NCBI GenBank assembly: GCA_001632425.1
Contig: KV425564.1
Span: forward strand, 372,001-436,000
Length of the DNA: 64,000 bases
From: Neolentinus lepideus HHB14362 ss-1
Lineage: Eukaryota; Basidiomycota; Agaricomycetes; Gloeophyllales; Gloeophyllaceae
Reading direction: 5' to 3'
Numbering within the stretch: the first letter of the stretch is position 1; each line of letters starts with the position of its first letter. The notes beneath the pieces were generated by a model. The model made no database searches, was not told where the DNA came from, and worked only from the letters and a program-made list of their open reading frames with translations. The position numbers were made by a program, and so were the translations under genes. Positions 12,327 to 23,957 of this stretch are shown here, piece after piece.

Positions 12327-12546
12327 CTACCTGCAGTGTCTTCTCGTTGACCTTCCCCTTCCCGCGTCTATGGGAGTCCGTTGACCAAACCGGTGCACGA
12401 AAGATCATCACAGCAGGAAGGTGGCTACTGCGAGAGTTTCTGAAGACGGGAAGTTTAAGTGACGTACTTCCGGACACTTTTCCTGTACACACTGCTTCTA
12501 AGCAGCGTGAAGCAAGCCCCCATGCCATGTCCATGGCTATGTTTAT

Positions 12547-12560
12547 GTTTGCCAGCAAAC
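12547..12560. repeat. Near-palindromic 14-mer, copy 2 (GTTTGCCAGCAAAC)
   Basis: Exact second copy of the 12313-12326 motif, 234 bp downstream in the same orientation. Confidence 0.6.
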
Positions 12561-13005
12561 AATGAGACAGTAACACCAATTTACTAGCGGACTGGTGTGC
12601 AGGCCTTGTTCGCTAGTTTGAGCAATGCATGTTCCACTTTCTTCAGGCTGAAAGTTGCAATTGCTACGTATAGGCAGTGAGATCCGCCGGCTCTGATGCC
12701 ACACTCGCGTGTTTGTGTGAGATGATAAGGCACAATGATGTCTGCAGTGTTTAATCCTGTAAACATTGTACCTCATTAACATTCATCACGGCAATCCGCT
12801 GCAGAGTACCTGCTCTCGAAATGTGGCCTTGTCAAATCATTGTGGCAGCGTGGGAGGGTAGGACCGCTGTGACCGCTTACATAATGGTCCGAGAGCCAAG
12901 CACAACCAAGCTACAGCCACCTTCGGACGCCGGACCAAGTACTACATTGAGACAGCATTTCATCGCAACATATTCGTCTTATTCTAGCCAAGCTGGCCGC
13001 ACATC

Positions 13006-16000
13006 ATGGCCGCGCGCAAACTACAAAGTACGCAGACTTTGCCGCTTCTTTACGTGTCCACAGACAGCTGAGTTGCGTGTACCGCGTCATTACAGCGGAG
13101 ATCGACCGGACACTGAAGAAAGTGGCCGAAGGGGTCGAGCTATTCGAGAGTATCTATGAAAAGATGCAGAACTCGACGAACCAGACGCAGAAAGAGAAGC
13201 TTGAAATGGACTTGAAGACGCAGATAAAGAAGCTGCAGCGGTTACGGGACCAGATCAAGACGTGGGCGGCAAGTAATGACATTAAGGACAAGTCGGCGCT
13301 GCTGGAGAATAGGAGGTTGATTGAGACGGTGAGTGCACTCGCAGTGTCTACTGTGGTCTGCGCAGCTCTGGCTGCATGCGGCGCGTGTACTGTCGATGTT
13401 TGTTCAGGTCACTGACAGTTACTTTTCGGTATCAAATCTCAATTTTATGCCTGGTGCGGCACACGCGTCTACTGTCTACAGCAAATGGAGAAATTCAAGG
13501 CATGCGAGAAGGAGATGAAGACGAAGGCGTTCTCGAAAGAGGGTCTCATCCAGTCTGCGAAGCTGGATCCTAAAGCCCAGGAGAAACTGGACACAGCTTC
13601 CTGGGTACGGGACCAGGTAGAAGCGCTACAGCAGCAGGTGGAGCTCACGGAGGCGGAGATCGAGTCTGCACAACTGGCAGGAGGGAAGAAGAAGGGCAAG
13701 TCGGGTGGGCAGTCTGCGGAACGGGTGGAGGAGATGGAGAGACTGAACGAGCGGAGGCGATGGCATACGAGTCGGCTGGAGATCATTCTGCGGTTATTGG
13801 ATAACGGGTCCATGCCTGTGGAGAAGATTACTGCATTAAAAGAGGACGTGCAGTATTTCGTCGAGAGCAATGCGGTACGTATGGTCGTTCTTTCATCAGA
13901 GGCCGCCAGAGACCAATCACTGTTCGCGTACGCTTAGGATGAAGAGTTCGACGAAGACGAGGGCATCTATGACGAGCTCAAGCTCGATGAGGAGGAAGAG
14001 AAGTTCGGTATTGCCGCGGAGGAGTCTTCGAGTGACGAATCGGAAGAGGCAAGCGAAGGTGAACTGCCACTAAGCTCCTTGCGCAGCTCGGGCTCAAATG
14101 GTGCAGACCTACCACCTCGGACACCAAGCAAGAAACAGCATGAAGAGGAGAGCTCAAATAAACGTGATGGGAGTCCGGTGCTTAAGAAGGGCAATAACGT
14201 TACGTTACAATTACGGAGTAAGTCGGGCATTGCCTTGCACGCAGGATTGAATCATTCTAACGCGTTCCGTTGCAGAGCCATCTTCGGCAGCGGATTGTAT
14301 GTATCCTAGATCTCGTGATCGCACTCGACCCTTTCTAACATACCGCCTTAGCACCCAAACCTCCTCCGAATCCAAATTTTGCCCAGCAGCCAATGTCAAG
14401 TATACTGAAGGCTGGCTTACCTTCAACATCAGCACCAGCACCAGCACCAGCACCTCGACAGCCTCCACAGCTACCACCCATACGCTATGCGGCTGCGGCA
14501 GCAGCAGCAGTGTCGAACCCATCCAGTTCAAGTGCAACTCCTTCCACATCCACATCTCAGCCACCAGCGTCGGCAAATTCTACCACACCTTCGTCATCAA
14601 CAATTCTCTCACTACCACAAACAAGCGCTTCGCAGGATCATGTAACATCGTCTCCGAGCTTGACGCATCCTTCGGTGACGAGCCCGATGCTCAGCTCAGC
14701 TTCTGTTTCTGCATTACAGCAAGATGGCTCCTCGTACTACTCGCATCACGATTCCCCAGCGTTGTCGGAGGCTGTTTCTGGATCTTTAGCTCCAACATCG
14801 TCGTCACCGCAAAGACCAGCATCACGAAGTGGTAGGTTTCCTTTACAATAGTGAACCGTGTTGATCGCCATTAATGCGAACACTCCAAAGCATCGCCGAC
14901 ATCTTCGCCTATCGATTCTTCCTCGCCGTCACAGCATGTACGTTCACTATTCGTGCCTCGTTTAGAATATTCTCACACGGTAATATAGCATATGGTGTCG
15001 AACGATTCACAGCAAACAGCAGTCCAGGAACCACAAAGCATATCGTCACCAACCACGCAGACGAACCCAGCAGCACCAGCGCCGATACAAGCGCCAGGGC
15101 TGCCAGTACTAAGTGCAGCAGCAATAGGCGCAACTCTACCATCACCACTACCACAGCAGGTGCAGCACTATCCCTTGCCCCAGCAGGCAATACCACCACA
15201 ATACCCGCCAGGAGTGAAAGTGCAGGACATGCAGGCGGTGGGCGCACAGAGGCCGCCGTCGACTCGCGGGTCTGTGCCACCACATCTGCAGCAGGGACAA
15301 CAGAGGACTACGTTCCCCGGGAGCTTGAGTGACTTAGTGGTGTCGTTTGAGAATGTGAAGCAGAAGGGTGAGCGCCTGTTTTTGGCCAGGTCGTATATGA
15401 CGTTGTGCTGAATAAGGCATGGTTCGTTTTTGTCTTACTCTTGAAGCGGTACATCGGATGAGCAACCTTGATCAGGTGCATAAGCTCCTGGATGGGAGTT
15501 ATAGCAGTATGCCGCAGCCTCAGGATACGGAGAAGTACGTGGTCTCTTTCTGGCAAGCACTTGCGTGCTTATGCTAAGCCGTGTACGTGCGACAGGCCGA
15601 AGTACTACGTGCCAAGGAATTACTACCCTACGCCTGGCTACTACCCACAACAGCCCAATCCCATCCTAAGCACCGCGGGGCTCTTCACGCAACTGGACGT
15701 GGAGACGCTGTTCTACGTGTTCTACTACCACCCGGGGACGTACCTCCAGTGAGTCTTATCTTCCTCCAGCTCCTGCTTGGCACATTCCACTTGTAACCAC
15801 CTTTCACTAATTTCTACCAATCCAGATACCTTGCAGCGAAGGAGCTGAAGCGGCAGTCGTGGCGGTTCCACGTGAAGTACCTGACATGGTTCCAGCGGCA
15901 CTCAGAACCGCAAGCGATCACAGAGGAGTACGAGCAGGGGGTGTACGTATACTTCGACTGGGAGGGCAGTTGGTGTCAACGGAAGAAGAGCGATTTCAGG

Positions 16001-16030
16001 TTCGAATATCGGTATTTGAGCGAGGATTAA
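13006..16030 (+). CDS. NOT3: CCR4-NOT complex subunit NOT3/NOT5
   Basis: Subunit of the CCR4-NOT deadenylase, acting in mRNA decay and repression. Eleven exons: 13006-13027, 13096-13328, 13482-13874, 13938-14217, 14276-14296, 14352-14831, 14891-14937, 14989-15367, 15447-15534, 15596-15748, 15826-16030; 766 residues. The N-terminal Not3 coiled-coil domain (1-235) reads [17 protein letters not shown] and [21 protein letters not shown] Ser/Pro/Ala/Gln-rich linker fills 300-570. The C-terminal NOT box shows [60 protein letters not shown] and [14 protein letters not shown]. The linker exons are less certain than both ends, but all phases match. Convergent with the mitochondrial L12 gene. Confidence 0.95.
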
Positions 16031-16289
16031 GTTTGGCTTCGCCTACTAACCCATCTCCACACGCACTCTCCTTGTGGCCACCGCGATGAGTCCATCTTGA
16101 ACTGTATTTAACACACCGCACATCCCGTTTGCCAGCACTGCTTAGCTTTATTAGTTTCACCTACGTACCGCTCATTTGCATCGCTTCATAGTGCGTCGAC
16201 TCATAGCCAATCGAACAGACGCAATATCAACATCATCTAGGCGAAGGGTGTGATGTATAGTAAAGGGATGGACAAGATGAGCTGTGGAA

Positions 16290-17119
16290 TTACTCGAGCT
16301 TGACGACGCCGCCGAGGCCCTCGAAAGTGGCCTTGAGCTTCTCTGCGTCCTCCTTGGGCAAGTTCTCCTTGAGGACTTTTGGTAGTGACTCGACGAACTT
16401 CTTGGCCTGTAGTCGTCACATACAGTCAGCATATATGTGCAACCAGGTATGGAGAATGAGAGAATAGTGGGCAGTGAACGCACCTCGATCAAAGTCAAAT
16501 TGGGCACCAAAGCCTTGATCTCCTTGATGATCTTGGCCTTGGAGGCGGCGTCGAAGGACTCGAGCTTAACGGAGAAGATAGTCTTCTCTTTCGGCTTTTC
16601 TTCGACGGGTGCCTCTTCAGCTACCGCTGCCGGGGCTGCTGGCGCCGCGGTGGGCATGGCGATTTCTTGGATGTTCAGCCGGGTCTGGCGTTACGGTGTC
16701 AAGCGTGAGAGGAGTGGAAGGAAGAGCAGCGAAGAAGGGGTGCACACTTTCAGTAACGAGACAAGGTCAGCGGCCTGGAGGAGGGTAAGGGAGGAGATGT
16801 CATCGACGATCTGGTTGAGCTTCGGGCTCGAAGGAGGGGGCGGGACGGATGTGGATGAGGAGGCTGCGGGAACGGCTTCGGCCATGCAACGCGAAGAGCA
16901 GGCGAGGGTCCTCGTTAATCTCGGTGCTGACCTGTACGTTTGGAACGAGTTTAGGACAAGTTAGGACATGAAGCACGAGGAGCTGGCGTACCGCAGAACA
17001 GGACGTGTCCGCGCGACCGATGAGAGGGACCGAGAGCAACGAGACTAGAACGCAACGAACGTCTCAGACAACGTGCAGTACAACACGAAACACAGAGCCA
17101 ACTGTGAACTTACAGCCAT
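16290..17119 (-). CDS. MNP1: Mitochondrial ribosomal protein bL12m (L7/L12)
   Basis: Mitochondrial stalk protein that recruits translational GTPases. Exons 17114-17119, 16992-17044, 16748-16931, 16484-16684 and 16290-16406 give 186 residues. The start encodes MASRCSRSLSSVARTRPVLR, a textbook presequence rich in Arg and Ser. The L12 N-terminal dimerisation domain is LNQIVDDISSLTLLQAADLV; an Ala/Pro hinge follows (PTAAPAAPAAVAEEAPVEEK); the C-terminal domain has KTIFSVKLESFDAASKAKII and KKFVESLPKVLKENLPKEDA, ending GGVVKLE. The first exon is only ATG GCT. A start at the internal ATG (MAEAVPAA) would lose the presequence and is disfavoured. Confidence 0.93.
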
Positions 17120-17402
17120 GGTTGCGAATGCGATGGACTCGTACGAAAGTCAAGGACCCTTCAAGCCAAAAATCTGTTTCCGATTTGGGTAGTATGTCGA
17201 AAATGGGATTTCCCGGCGCTTGTGCCATGAATATGGCTACTATGGCTTCTACCTGTGATAAAAGAAATTACTGCCATTTACTCGAACCAGCTCGAGTCTC
17301 CCTGATATATGTCTTGAGGAAAGGCTGATTTCACCCAACCCCTTAGGCGGAAAAGGCTCATCACTCTTCGCTCTTAAAGCTACAACTCTGGTCTTTCAAC
17401 AG

Positions 17403-17668
17403 GATGCTCTTTGTTCGGCGGGTTGTTTAACGAAACCAAGAGATATCTTCGTTTCTATTGGAACTGCCGAGCGCACTTCAATCGACTCTACGGCCCGTAT
17501 CGTATCGTACTCTTCTCCATTCTTATCCCTTCTGTCCTCTTCGCCCTTCTCTCACACTTCGTATGGCTGCCGCACCCTGCTTGGTCGCTCAAGGTCGCCG
17601 CGAGGCCGAGAGATGGCGGAAAAGTGACAATTGAGGATGTACCTGGGGTTTGGACTGTGCCAGACTAG
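17403..17668 (+). CDS. Small single-span membrane protein, 5' exon unresolved
   Basis: Not recognised by family. The frame after an acceptor at 17401-17402 (caacag) encodes about 88 residues: an amphipathic N-terminal part (FNETKRYLRFYWNCRAHFNR), one membrane segment (YRIVLFSILIPSVLFALLSH, about residues 34-53) and a soluble tail ending DGGKVTIEDVPGVWTVPD. No ATG lies in this frame before the stop at 17375, so at least one 5' exon, probably within 17120-17380, is missing from the model. The gene is divergent from the mitochondrial L12 gene. The charge pattern and tail look like a real conserved protein, but the function is unknown. Confidence 0.5.
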
Positions 17669-18524
17669 GGAGGGTGGTGGGAGAGAGGAGATGATTCAGC
17701 TAGTAGGGGGAGAAAGTCCTGGTGTATTTGGCTGGAGGGTGTGTATCTTCTTACCCGGGCCATTTCTGGGTTTTTGATACAATCGTGCGCGCCAGATCCC
17801 GGGTCTTTATCTATCCCATGGCGACGCCGTTCGTTCATGGGTTCTGCAAACACACAGGGTGCCGGGTATTCTGTGTGTCGCCAAACGTGGAGCAGCCAAA
17901 TCCTCAATATATCATTCCAATAGCTGTGAACTACCGCAAAGTACTGCTACGACTGCCAGGCCCGCGCAGCGCTTCGACGTTCTCGCAAGCTACACACGCT
18001 CCCCCTCGGTTTCGAGCCTCAAAATATTGGTCTCGTAGGAGACAGTTCCGGATCGCACTTGATACTCGCTTTAACAAGATTTATTGGGGAAGGATGTCAA
18101 GGCAAGCCTGGGATGCCCGGTGCGGATACACGCATCTACGCCGATGCGCTAGCTGTCGCAGAGGCACTCGCCAGTGACAGTGAGTCCGGTAGCGAAGTAG
18201 TCTCCCCACTCGCACCCCGTCGTATGGCACGACAGAGGTCCTTGTGCCGTCGATCAGAGTGTTTGTTAGCAAGTTAAGGAGCCAGTGTGTGAGCGTGGAG
18301 GTGGACGAGGTCAATTGAGGCGTGCATGATGGTATGGGGTTTGCGTGGGCGTTGAGAGAGGGGGAAGAGGATTGCCGGGAGAGGGTGTGTGTGCGGAATA
18401 GGGAATGTGTGCCAGTCGGTGTATTGGATTTTGGGTTAATTGATTAGATTGGGTATATGTGCGCTGTGTGACATCGAGTCGCAACAAGTACTGATGGACC
18501 GACTTGCACTCTGCTGGCCTGGCT

Positions 18525-18560
18525 CTCACCTTGTCCAGAATCCTCACCTTGTCCAGAATC
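18525..18560. repeat. Tandem duplication of an 18-bp unit
   Basis: The unit CTCACCTTGTCCAGAATC occurs twice with no spacer (18525-18542 and 18543-18560). Probably replication slippage. Confidence 0.8.
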
Positions 18561-19507
18561 CTTGTCAAGAAGTTAGGTGGACAAGTGCCGCTGGGAAGGT
18601 CCATCGACGAATAGATGCGCATTATTGCATGCCCTCAAGGTTGTTGATGTAGGTGCGTTGTTCGCGTTTTGCTGTCACAATGGTGGTTTTCCACAAATTT
18701 CTTTAGATCGAGGTTAGACTACTCTGCCAAGGCCCGGGACTGTCGTTTTCCGGTCACTTCCTTCATGATCATGAATTGTCTCTGTGGTGTCCGGACGCAT
18801 GGCCTCGTTGTGGTCTTCATACAATTACTGAATGCGTGTTCGCGTTCGGGTGTTCTCTTGCCTGAAACGACTGAGGAGGCGTGGTGAGTATATTTAGCAT
18901 TCATTATCGGTACATTATCAGGACGAAGGTGTGTATTCATGCATGCTATGAAGGTGGGCCCTTATGGGGATGTATCCGCTGACACAAGGATTCTGCAGTA
19001 TTGATAGAGATTACACAGGAAGAAACAGTGCATCAATTGCTGATTACACCTTCATTCGCTCCAGTCTCCACTTCCTTGATCGCAGGCGCACACTAAGTAG
19101 TATGAAACTGCGTTCTGCGTAAGGGACTTGCAGTTGGTACTGTACAGCTGCCCTCGACTTTGGGCATGCTGTAGTGGTATGGACCCATGTGGGCCTACGT
19201 GCGCGTGGTATGTGGACTCTCAATACTTACAGCTATGCACGAACACTGAATTGGGGATCGACAGGTATAGGTCTCGCTTCTTTCTTCGTAAGCAGTGCCA
19301 GTGGATACGTCGTTCCACACCCATTTGAGGGATACCAGTTCTCCGTCTGCGTCGCCCCCTACCATGGTACCCCTTTCACGATCGTATACTGAACACGCAG
19401 CACCGGTGCCGACCTCAGCATTCCGATCCCCAGCTTTTGTACCGCATGCCACGGTCATGTCCGCACCAATCCACGTGTTTTGCTGCAGCCAGGACCTTCA
19501 CGGGTGG

Positions 19508-19515
19508 TATAAAAA
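19508..19515 (+). promoter_or_regulatory. TATA box of the secreted-protein gene
   Basis: TATAAAAA lies 75 bp upstream of the ATG at 19583. It is the clearest TATA element seen in the window and suggests regulated rather than housekeeping expression. Confidence 0.65.
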
Positions 19516-19582
19516 GGACAGCACCTCCTTGTCCAACTTCACATCGACTCAGAGCCTCTTCCACATATCTTTTCTAGCCACG

Positions 19583-20627
19583 ATGTATTTCTTAGCTCTC
19601 CTGTCTATTCTCGTTTTGTTCCTTGGCGTTGCGTTGGCTCAGGAATGTACCATGGGATGCTATGACCTAGTGTACCACACGGCGACGACGGTATATGCGT
19701 CCAAGACGCCCTCTGGCACGGTAAGCTCTGGCACTTTCCAAGCACACTGACCAGAGTCTAACATTCCTGTATCCTTAGGAGGCTTTGGTAAAGCCGACCC
19801 ATCTGCCTTGTGATGTTTCTGCTGGTGAAATAGTCGTGGCAGCAGATGGTCTTGAAGAGGGTATGTGCACTCCTTACGGATGGTATTGAGTATTGCTGAC
19901 CTTCACTTTAGTGAGGTGGACAAAAAAGGCTACCTCAACCATGTTCTTGCCCCGACCTACTTCTACGGAAGAAGCCGAGGAAGGCTGGCGTGTAGTCTAT
20001 GCTACAACCTCTATGGATTTCGCTGGCTACGCTACGTCCATCGTCGCTCCTACCCTTACGTCCATCGCGCCCCAACCCACTAGCCTTCCCGAGAAGGCCA
20101 CCGCAGATGTTCTGGTCTCCTGGACCGATGTCCGCATCACCGAAGTCGAAACTGCCGTCAGCATCGTCGAGGTCGACTACTCCTACGACACCATCTTCTG
20201 GGTACGCCCCGATGCTGTCGCCTCCCGCGAGCGCTTCGAGGTCATCATCGATGGTATCTCCATGCCGCCTCGCATCGATCCTGTCTCTGAGATGGGTCGC
20301 TACTGCGAGGATGACATTGATGCATGCTTCTCGATTGGCATGCTTCCTGGCTATTATATTGTGCCTTCTGGTCCCCATGATGTGGCCATCCGTCGCGATG
20401 AGAAGAGTAAGCTCCCGAGATTGTCTGCCTCGGTTTCATGCGCTGACCTGGACTTTTTTGTAGTCGTCGAAGAATGGACTGGGTCCTTTGCTATCGAGAG
20501 GCCATCGGTATCACTCCTGTCGTCATGCCCGCCATGCCCTACTGTCACTATGACCGTCACTCAATATATGCCTAACGCAACTCCCCAGCCCACGGCTCAG
20601 GCGCCTCTGCCCAATGTTCCTTTCTAA
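19583..20627 (+). CDS. Secreted protein of unknown function
   Basis: No family recognised. Exons 19583-19720, 19779-19860, 19912-20406 and 20464-20627 give 292 residues. The N terminus is a clear signal peptide (MYFLALLSILVLFLGVALAQ, cleavage likely after ALAQ). The mature part has Thr/Ser-rich segments, a beta-rich stretch (VETAVSIVEVDYSYDTIFWV) and paired cysteines (YCEDDIDACFS; SSCPPCPT), and ends in a Pro/Thr-rich tail with VTMTVTQY, a type of Thr-rich motif common in fungal cell-surface proteins. There is no C-terminal hydrophobic GPI signal. A strong TATA box lies upstream. Junction phases all fit. It could be an effector-like or wall-associated protein; that is inference. Confidence 0.8.
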
Positions 20628-21077
20628 GTCTAGTCAAGGGACAATAGTTATGGAAGCAGTCAGGGTCAGTCATACATCTCCTATATTTTGGATGATGGCA
20701 CTGACATCGACTCTATGGACTATACAGGTGCACGAGGAGCACAAAGCTTTTCCGGCATCTAGGCATGTTCTGTTGCATCTCAATACATTGTTTCACGCTG
20801 GCGGACTTTTACTGTTTGTCCTTAATTTATGAATTTCTGTCACGAGATTTTGAATGCCATTTTCTACATTTGAGAATCTCTGTAGTTCTTTCCCACTTAG
20901 CTGGAGCAAATGCATACACACAGAGGGATCCGCCACAACGCCTATTTTGATCATATTTTGATGCATTCGGAAAAGTTCGCGGCATATTCCCGTATATCAT
21001 GCACTCTGCCCTGATTTCAAATCCATGCCCTTTGCGTCCTCTTAAACGCCCCCCTCCGACAGTAGCAGGACGTTGAC
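20628..21077. other. Intergenic, no gene seen
   Basis: Between the secreted-protein gene and the AMMECR1 gene, both on the + strand. It should contain a 3' end and a promoter; no specific element is claimed. Confidence 0.5.
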
Positions 21078-21939
21078 ATGTCTCTCGTCCCCTCTGACCC
21101 CGCCGCTGGACAAGTGGAAGGAGAGGCTCAGTCGTCTGTCTGCATACGAGAGCATTGCTTCCATGCGTTCGATACTTTGTACTGTGCTTTGACCCACAGC
21201 AAGCCTATACCTCCCAAGTTCCCTGACGAGAAATAGTGAGCAGTATCGAGTAACTATTCTGACGCTGACAGAGGTCTAAAACTAGTTGTTTAGTCCACTA
21301 TTCGTGACATGGAACACTCGGTCGTCTCGTCGATCTCCTAGACTAAGGGGATGCATCGGCACCTTCGAGGCCCAGCCGCTTCACGAGGGATTGGCTGAAT
21401 ACGCTCTTATCAGTGCGTTTAGGGACCATCGATTTAGAAAGATCGAAGAGAAAGAGCTTCCTAGTCTTGAATGCGGGTACGCATCCTTCCCTCACTTATC
21501 GCACGCTCACTATATGCAGGGTACGAATGACCATCGATCATCTAGGATATCCTTGCTCACGCACTTTGAGGATGCCTCTTCGTACTTGGACTGGACGATC
21601 GGCGTGCACGGTATTAGCATCTCGTTCCCCCACCCCTCTCTGATCCCTGCCTCCACACCCTCCACTGAGCCCCCCTCCCCCTTCTCTTCTTCCCCATCTC
21701 TCCCTCGGTACACTTCCAAGCGGTCTTTCTCTGCTACCTACCTACCTGAAGTTATGCCCGAGCAGGGATGGGATAAGATCGAGGCTATAGACAGCGCTAT
21801 ACACAAAGCTGGCTGGGACGGTCGTATCACAGAGGACCTACGCCGGAACATCAAGCTTAGGCGGTATCAGAGCAGTAAATGCATCGTCGGGTGGGATGAA
21901 TACGTAGAATGGCGGCACGAAGAGGGCGATAAGATATGA
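21078..21939 (+). CDS. AMMECR1: AMMECR1-domain protein
   Basis: Member of the AMMECR1 family, conserved from archaea to humans; biochemical role unproven. Exons 21078-21235, 21294-21476 and 21546-21939 give 244 residues. The signature LRGCIGTFEAQPLHEGLAEY is intact (about residue 77), with ALISAFRDHRFRKI after it. The exon 2-3 join gives LECGISLLTHFEDASSYLDW, matching the family (C-x-V/I-SLLT-FEDA), then GVHGISISF. A Ser/Pro-rich insertion (about residues 148-175) separates this from TYLPEVMPEQGW, typical of fungal members. The C terminus has KLRRYQSSKC. Convergent with the PPR gene, 116 bp apart. Confidence 0.93.
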
Positions 21940-22055
21940 CCTTGGACGGACTATTAGAGCAATAGACCCCCCTCTTCATAGTGTAACGATCGACCCCTTG
22001 CAATTTCTCATGTACAATAATGGACTTCCACTCAAGGCGCCTGTGATTATAGTGT

Positions 22056-23957
22056 CTACGATGTATTCCGGATTAGATCTAGCAAAGCCTGTCGACTATC
22101 GCGCTTCTTCATAGTCCGCTGCGTGATTATCGCCTGGAATTTCCTTACCCGCTCGCTCCAGTAGCCAGGATACCGCTCCTCGAGCCGCGACCACATGTTC
22201 CGAAGCTCGCTGATGTTCGCACCGCTCGTTTTGATGAAGGCCACAATGATCCACCAGACGGTGCGATCGCTGAGTCGCACGTCATCAGGTAACTCCAGGA
22301 AGTTCTCGAAGATGAGCTCTAGGTTATGCCAGTTCCAGCCAGTCTCGGAAACGAAAGGCTCACGCTGCGCAACTACCCGGGGAGACTCGCCGTTCGGTGC
22401 GCTCGGAGCCCGTCCGTGTCGAGCAAAGCCGTGGAAGAAGGCCCGGTAGGCGGTCATAGTTGGAGGAAAGGTCTCAGGCACTTCGTTTGGATGCGTCGGT
22501 TCTTCGATCGGGGTAGAGAGCATGTCGACAAAGACTTGAAGTGCCTTGGCGACGTTTCCATGATAGGCAAAGGCTTGTATCATAACATGGTACGTGATGT
22601 AGTCGGGAGCCATATTATCCGGTATGGACAAGCGGCTGTGTACCAATTGCGCATTGACTACATTTATATCTTCTTCGCCTTCCACTTCATCCGCGCCAGT
22701 ACCTTCCTCAGGCATCAGGTGATGTCGGAGGACTCGGTAAATATTCCAAGCAATTTCCAGGCGGCCATTCCTCGCAAAAGCCCATATGATAGCGTTGAGA
22801 GCCGCGATATCCAGAGGAATATGTTGCTCTTGTAACAGCAACATTGTGTGACGTATCGCCTCGCTGTCATTCTTGTGCGTGAAGTATCGGAGCAGGACGA
22901 GATGGGTAACACGGTTCGGGGCGATTTTACTTTGTCTAAAGAGTTTGAAGGCGTGGCGCAGCACACGAGGGTCCTTCGAGCGGGCGGCTATGTTGAGGAG
23001 GGTGGTGTATGAGTACACGTCTGGGGTGATTTTGGCGGCATGGCCTCCCTTATTACTGGCAGCTCTGGGTCCATCATCGCCACCGCCGTCATTATGCACC
23101 GCTACAAGGTCATTGAAAATGGCCAGCGACCGTTGGTAGTCCGCATACTGCGTCTTCCTGGCGCCCCTCCCGGCAGAGTCCATGAGCGCGTTGTGCTCCC
23201 ACAGATAGACTTTCCTGCCAGCCTTTTTGATAGAAGATATAACAGAGTACAGCCGCAAGAACTCGGTGCGCGTACGCGGCTTCACGGACGCGATGAGCTG
23301 GGCTAAGCGATGCAAGTAGCTTACAGACATGGGTTCTTGCCCGGGCAAAGTGCGGAACTGGGTGTACGCTTCCCATGCATCCGCGACGGTCTTTGCGTTG
23401 TTGAAGCGTTTTAGGACTCTCCCGCGCATCATCTCTTTTCGAATGCGGGCGTGCCGAGGGTGCGGATCTTGGATAGGGACAGTGGACCTCTCCCAGAAAT
23501 CGAACGCGTTTTCGTTGTGGTTGACGATGCCTTTGGATTTGGCGGCAGCATGTGGTTTGTTCATGTCGCTTTCCTTGAAACGTTGCTGGAGGTGGCCGAA
23601 ATCTGCGTCGAGAGCATTGCACGAAGGATTGAAAGACAGCTCGTTCTGATGTCCATCCAGGGGCGGCCTGTCCCGGCCATGAAATTTCGCTGCTTTGCTT
23701 GACTCTCCTCCGTTTCCGCCTTCCTGATTTGCATCCGTCGGCCTGAGGCCCTCTATAGGTTGAACCATATGCGAAAGACGGTCCACCTGAGCATTGTCTT
23801 GAACAGTACTGACATCTGCTGGCTGATGCTGCACCGCTAAACCCGATAGCGTCTTCATACCACTGGAACTGCGCCGACGTTGGTAAGAGCGACATCGCGA
23901 GAAGGAAAAGGGGATAGCCTGGAGGAGTAGGGGGCCCAGAGAGGACGCTCTCAGCAT
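22056..23957 (-). CDS. Pentatricopeptide repeat protein, probably mitochondrial
   Basis: Single-exon gene of 633 residues. PPR proteins bind organellar RNA and act in its processing, stability or translation. The N terminus MLRASSLGPLLLQAIPFSFS followed by RCRSYQRRR is a strong mitochondrial presequence. PPR-like helices occur from about residue 215: DVYSYTTLLNIAARSKDPRV, IAPNRVTHLVLLRYF, LDIAALNAIIWAFARNGRLE and PDYITYHVMIQAFAYHGNVA. The start is the ATG at 23957; an in-frame GTG nine bases upstream is not needed. Which mitochondrial RNA it serves cannot be read from sequence. Confidence 0.85.
   Translation of the reverse strand: MLRASSLGPLLLQAIPFSFSRCRSYQRRRSSSGMKTLSGLAVQHQPADVSTVQDNAQVDRLSHMVQPIEGLRPTDANQEGGNGGESSKAAKFHGRDRPPLDGHQNELSFNPSCNALDADFGHLQQRFKESDMNKPHAAAKSKGIVNHNENAFDFWERSTVPIQDPHPRHARIRKEMMRGRVLKRFNNAKTVADAWEAYTQFRTLPGQEPMSVSYLHRLAQLIASVKPRTRTEFLRLYSVISSIKKAGRKVYLWEHNALMDSAGRGARKTQYADYQRSLAIFNDLVAVHNDGGGDDGPRAASNKGGHAAKITPDVYSYTTLLNIAARSKDPRVLRHAFKLFRQSKIAPNRVTHLVLLRYFTHKNDSEAIRHTMLLLQEQHIPLDIAALNAIIWAFARNGRLEIAWNIYRVLRHHLMPEEGTGADEVEGEEDINVVNAQLVHSRLSIPDNMAPDYITYHVMIQAFAYHGNVAKALQVFVDMLSTPIEEPTHPNEVPETFPPTMTAYRAFFHGFARHGRAPSAPNGESPRVVAQREPFVSETGWNWHNLELIFENFLELPDDVRLSDRTVWWIIVAFIKTSGANISELRNMWSRLEERYPGYWSERVRKFQAIITQRTMKKRDSRQALLDLIRNTS

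Larger units (their letters stand above)
11643..13005. promoter_or_regulatory. Divergent BEM1/NOT3 upstream region
   Basis: A 1,363-bp region between two divergent start codons, unusually long for this window. Small open frames here are not recognisable. It contains two exact copies of the near-palindromic 14-mer GTTTGCCAGCAAAC, listed separately, and is otherwise unannotated. Confidence 0.5.
17669..19582. other. Intergenic, 1.9 kb, no supported gene
   Basis: Only short overlapping frames in several phases, none with family similarity or convincing splice structure. It holds an exact 18-bp tandem duplication (18525-18560) and, at its right end, the TATA box of the secreted-protein gene. Confidence 0.5.
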
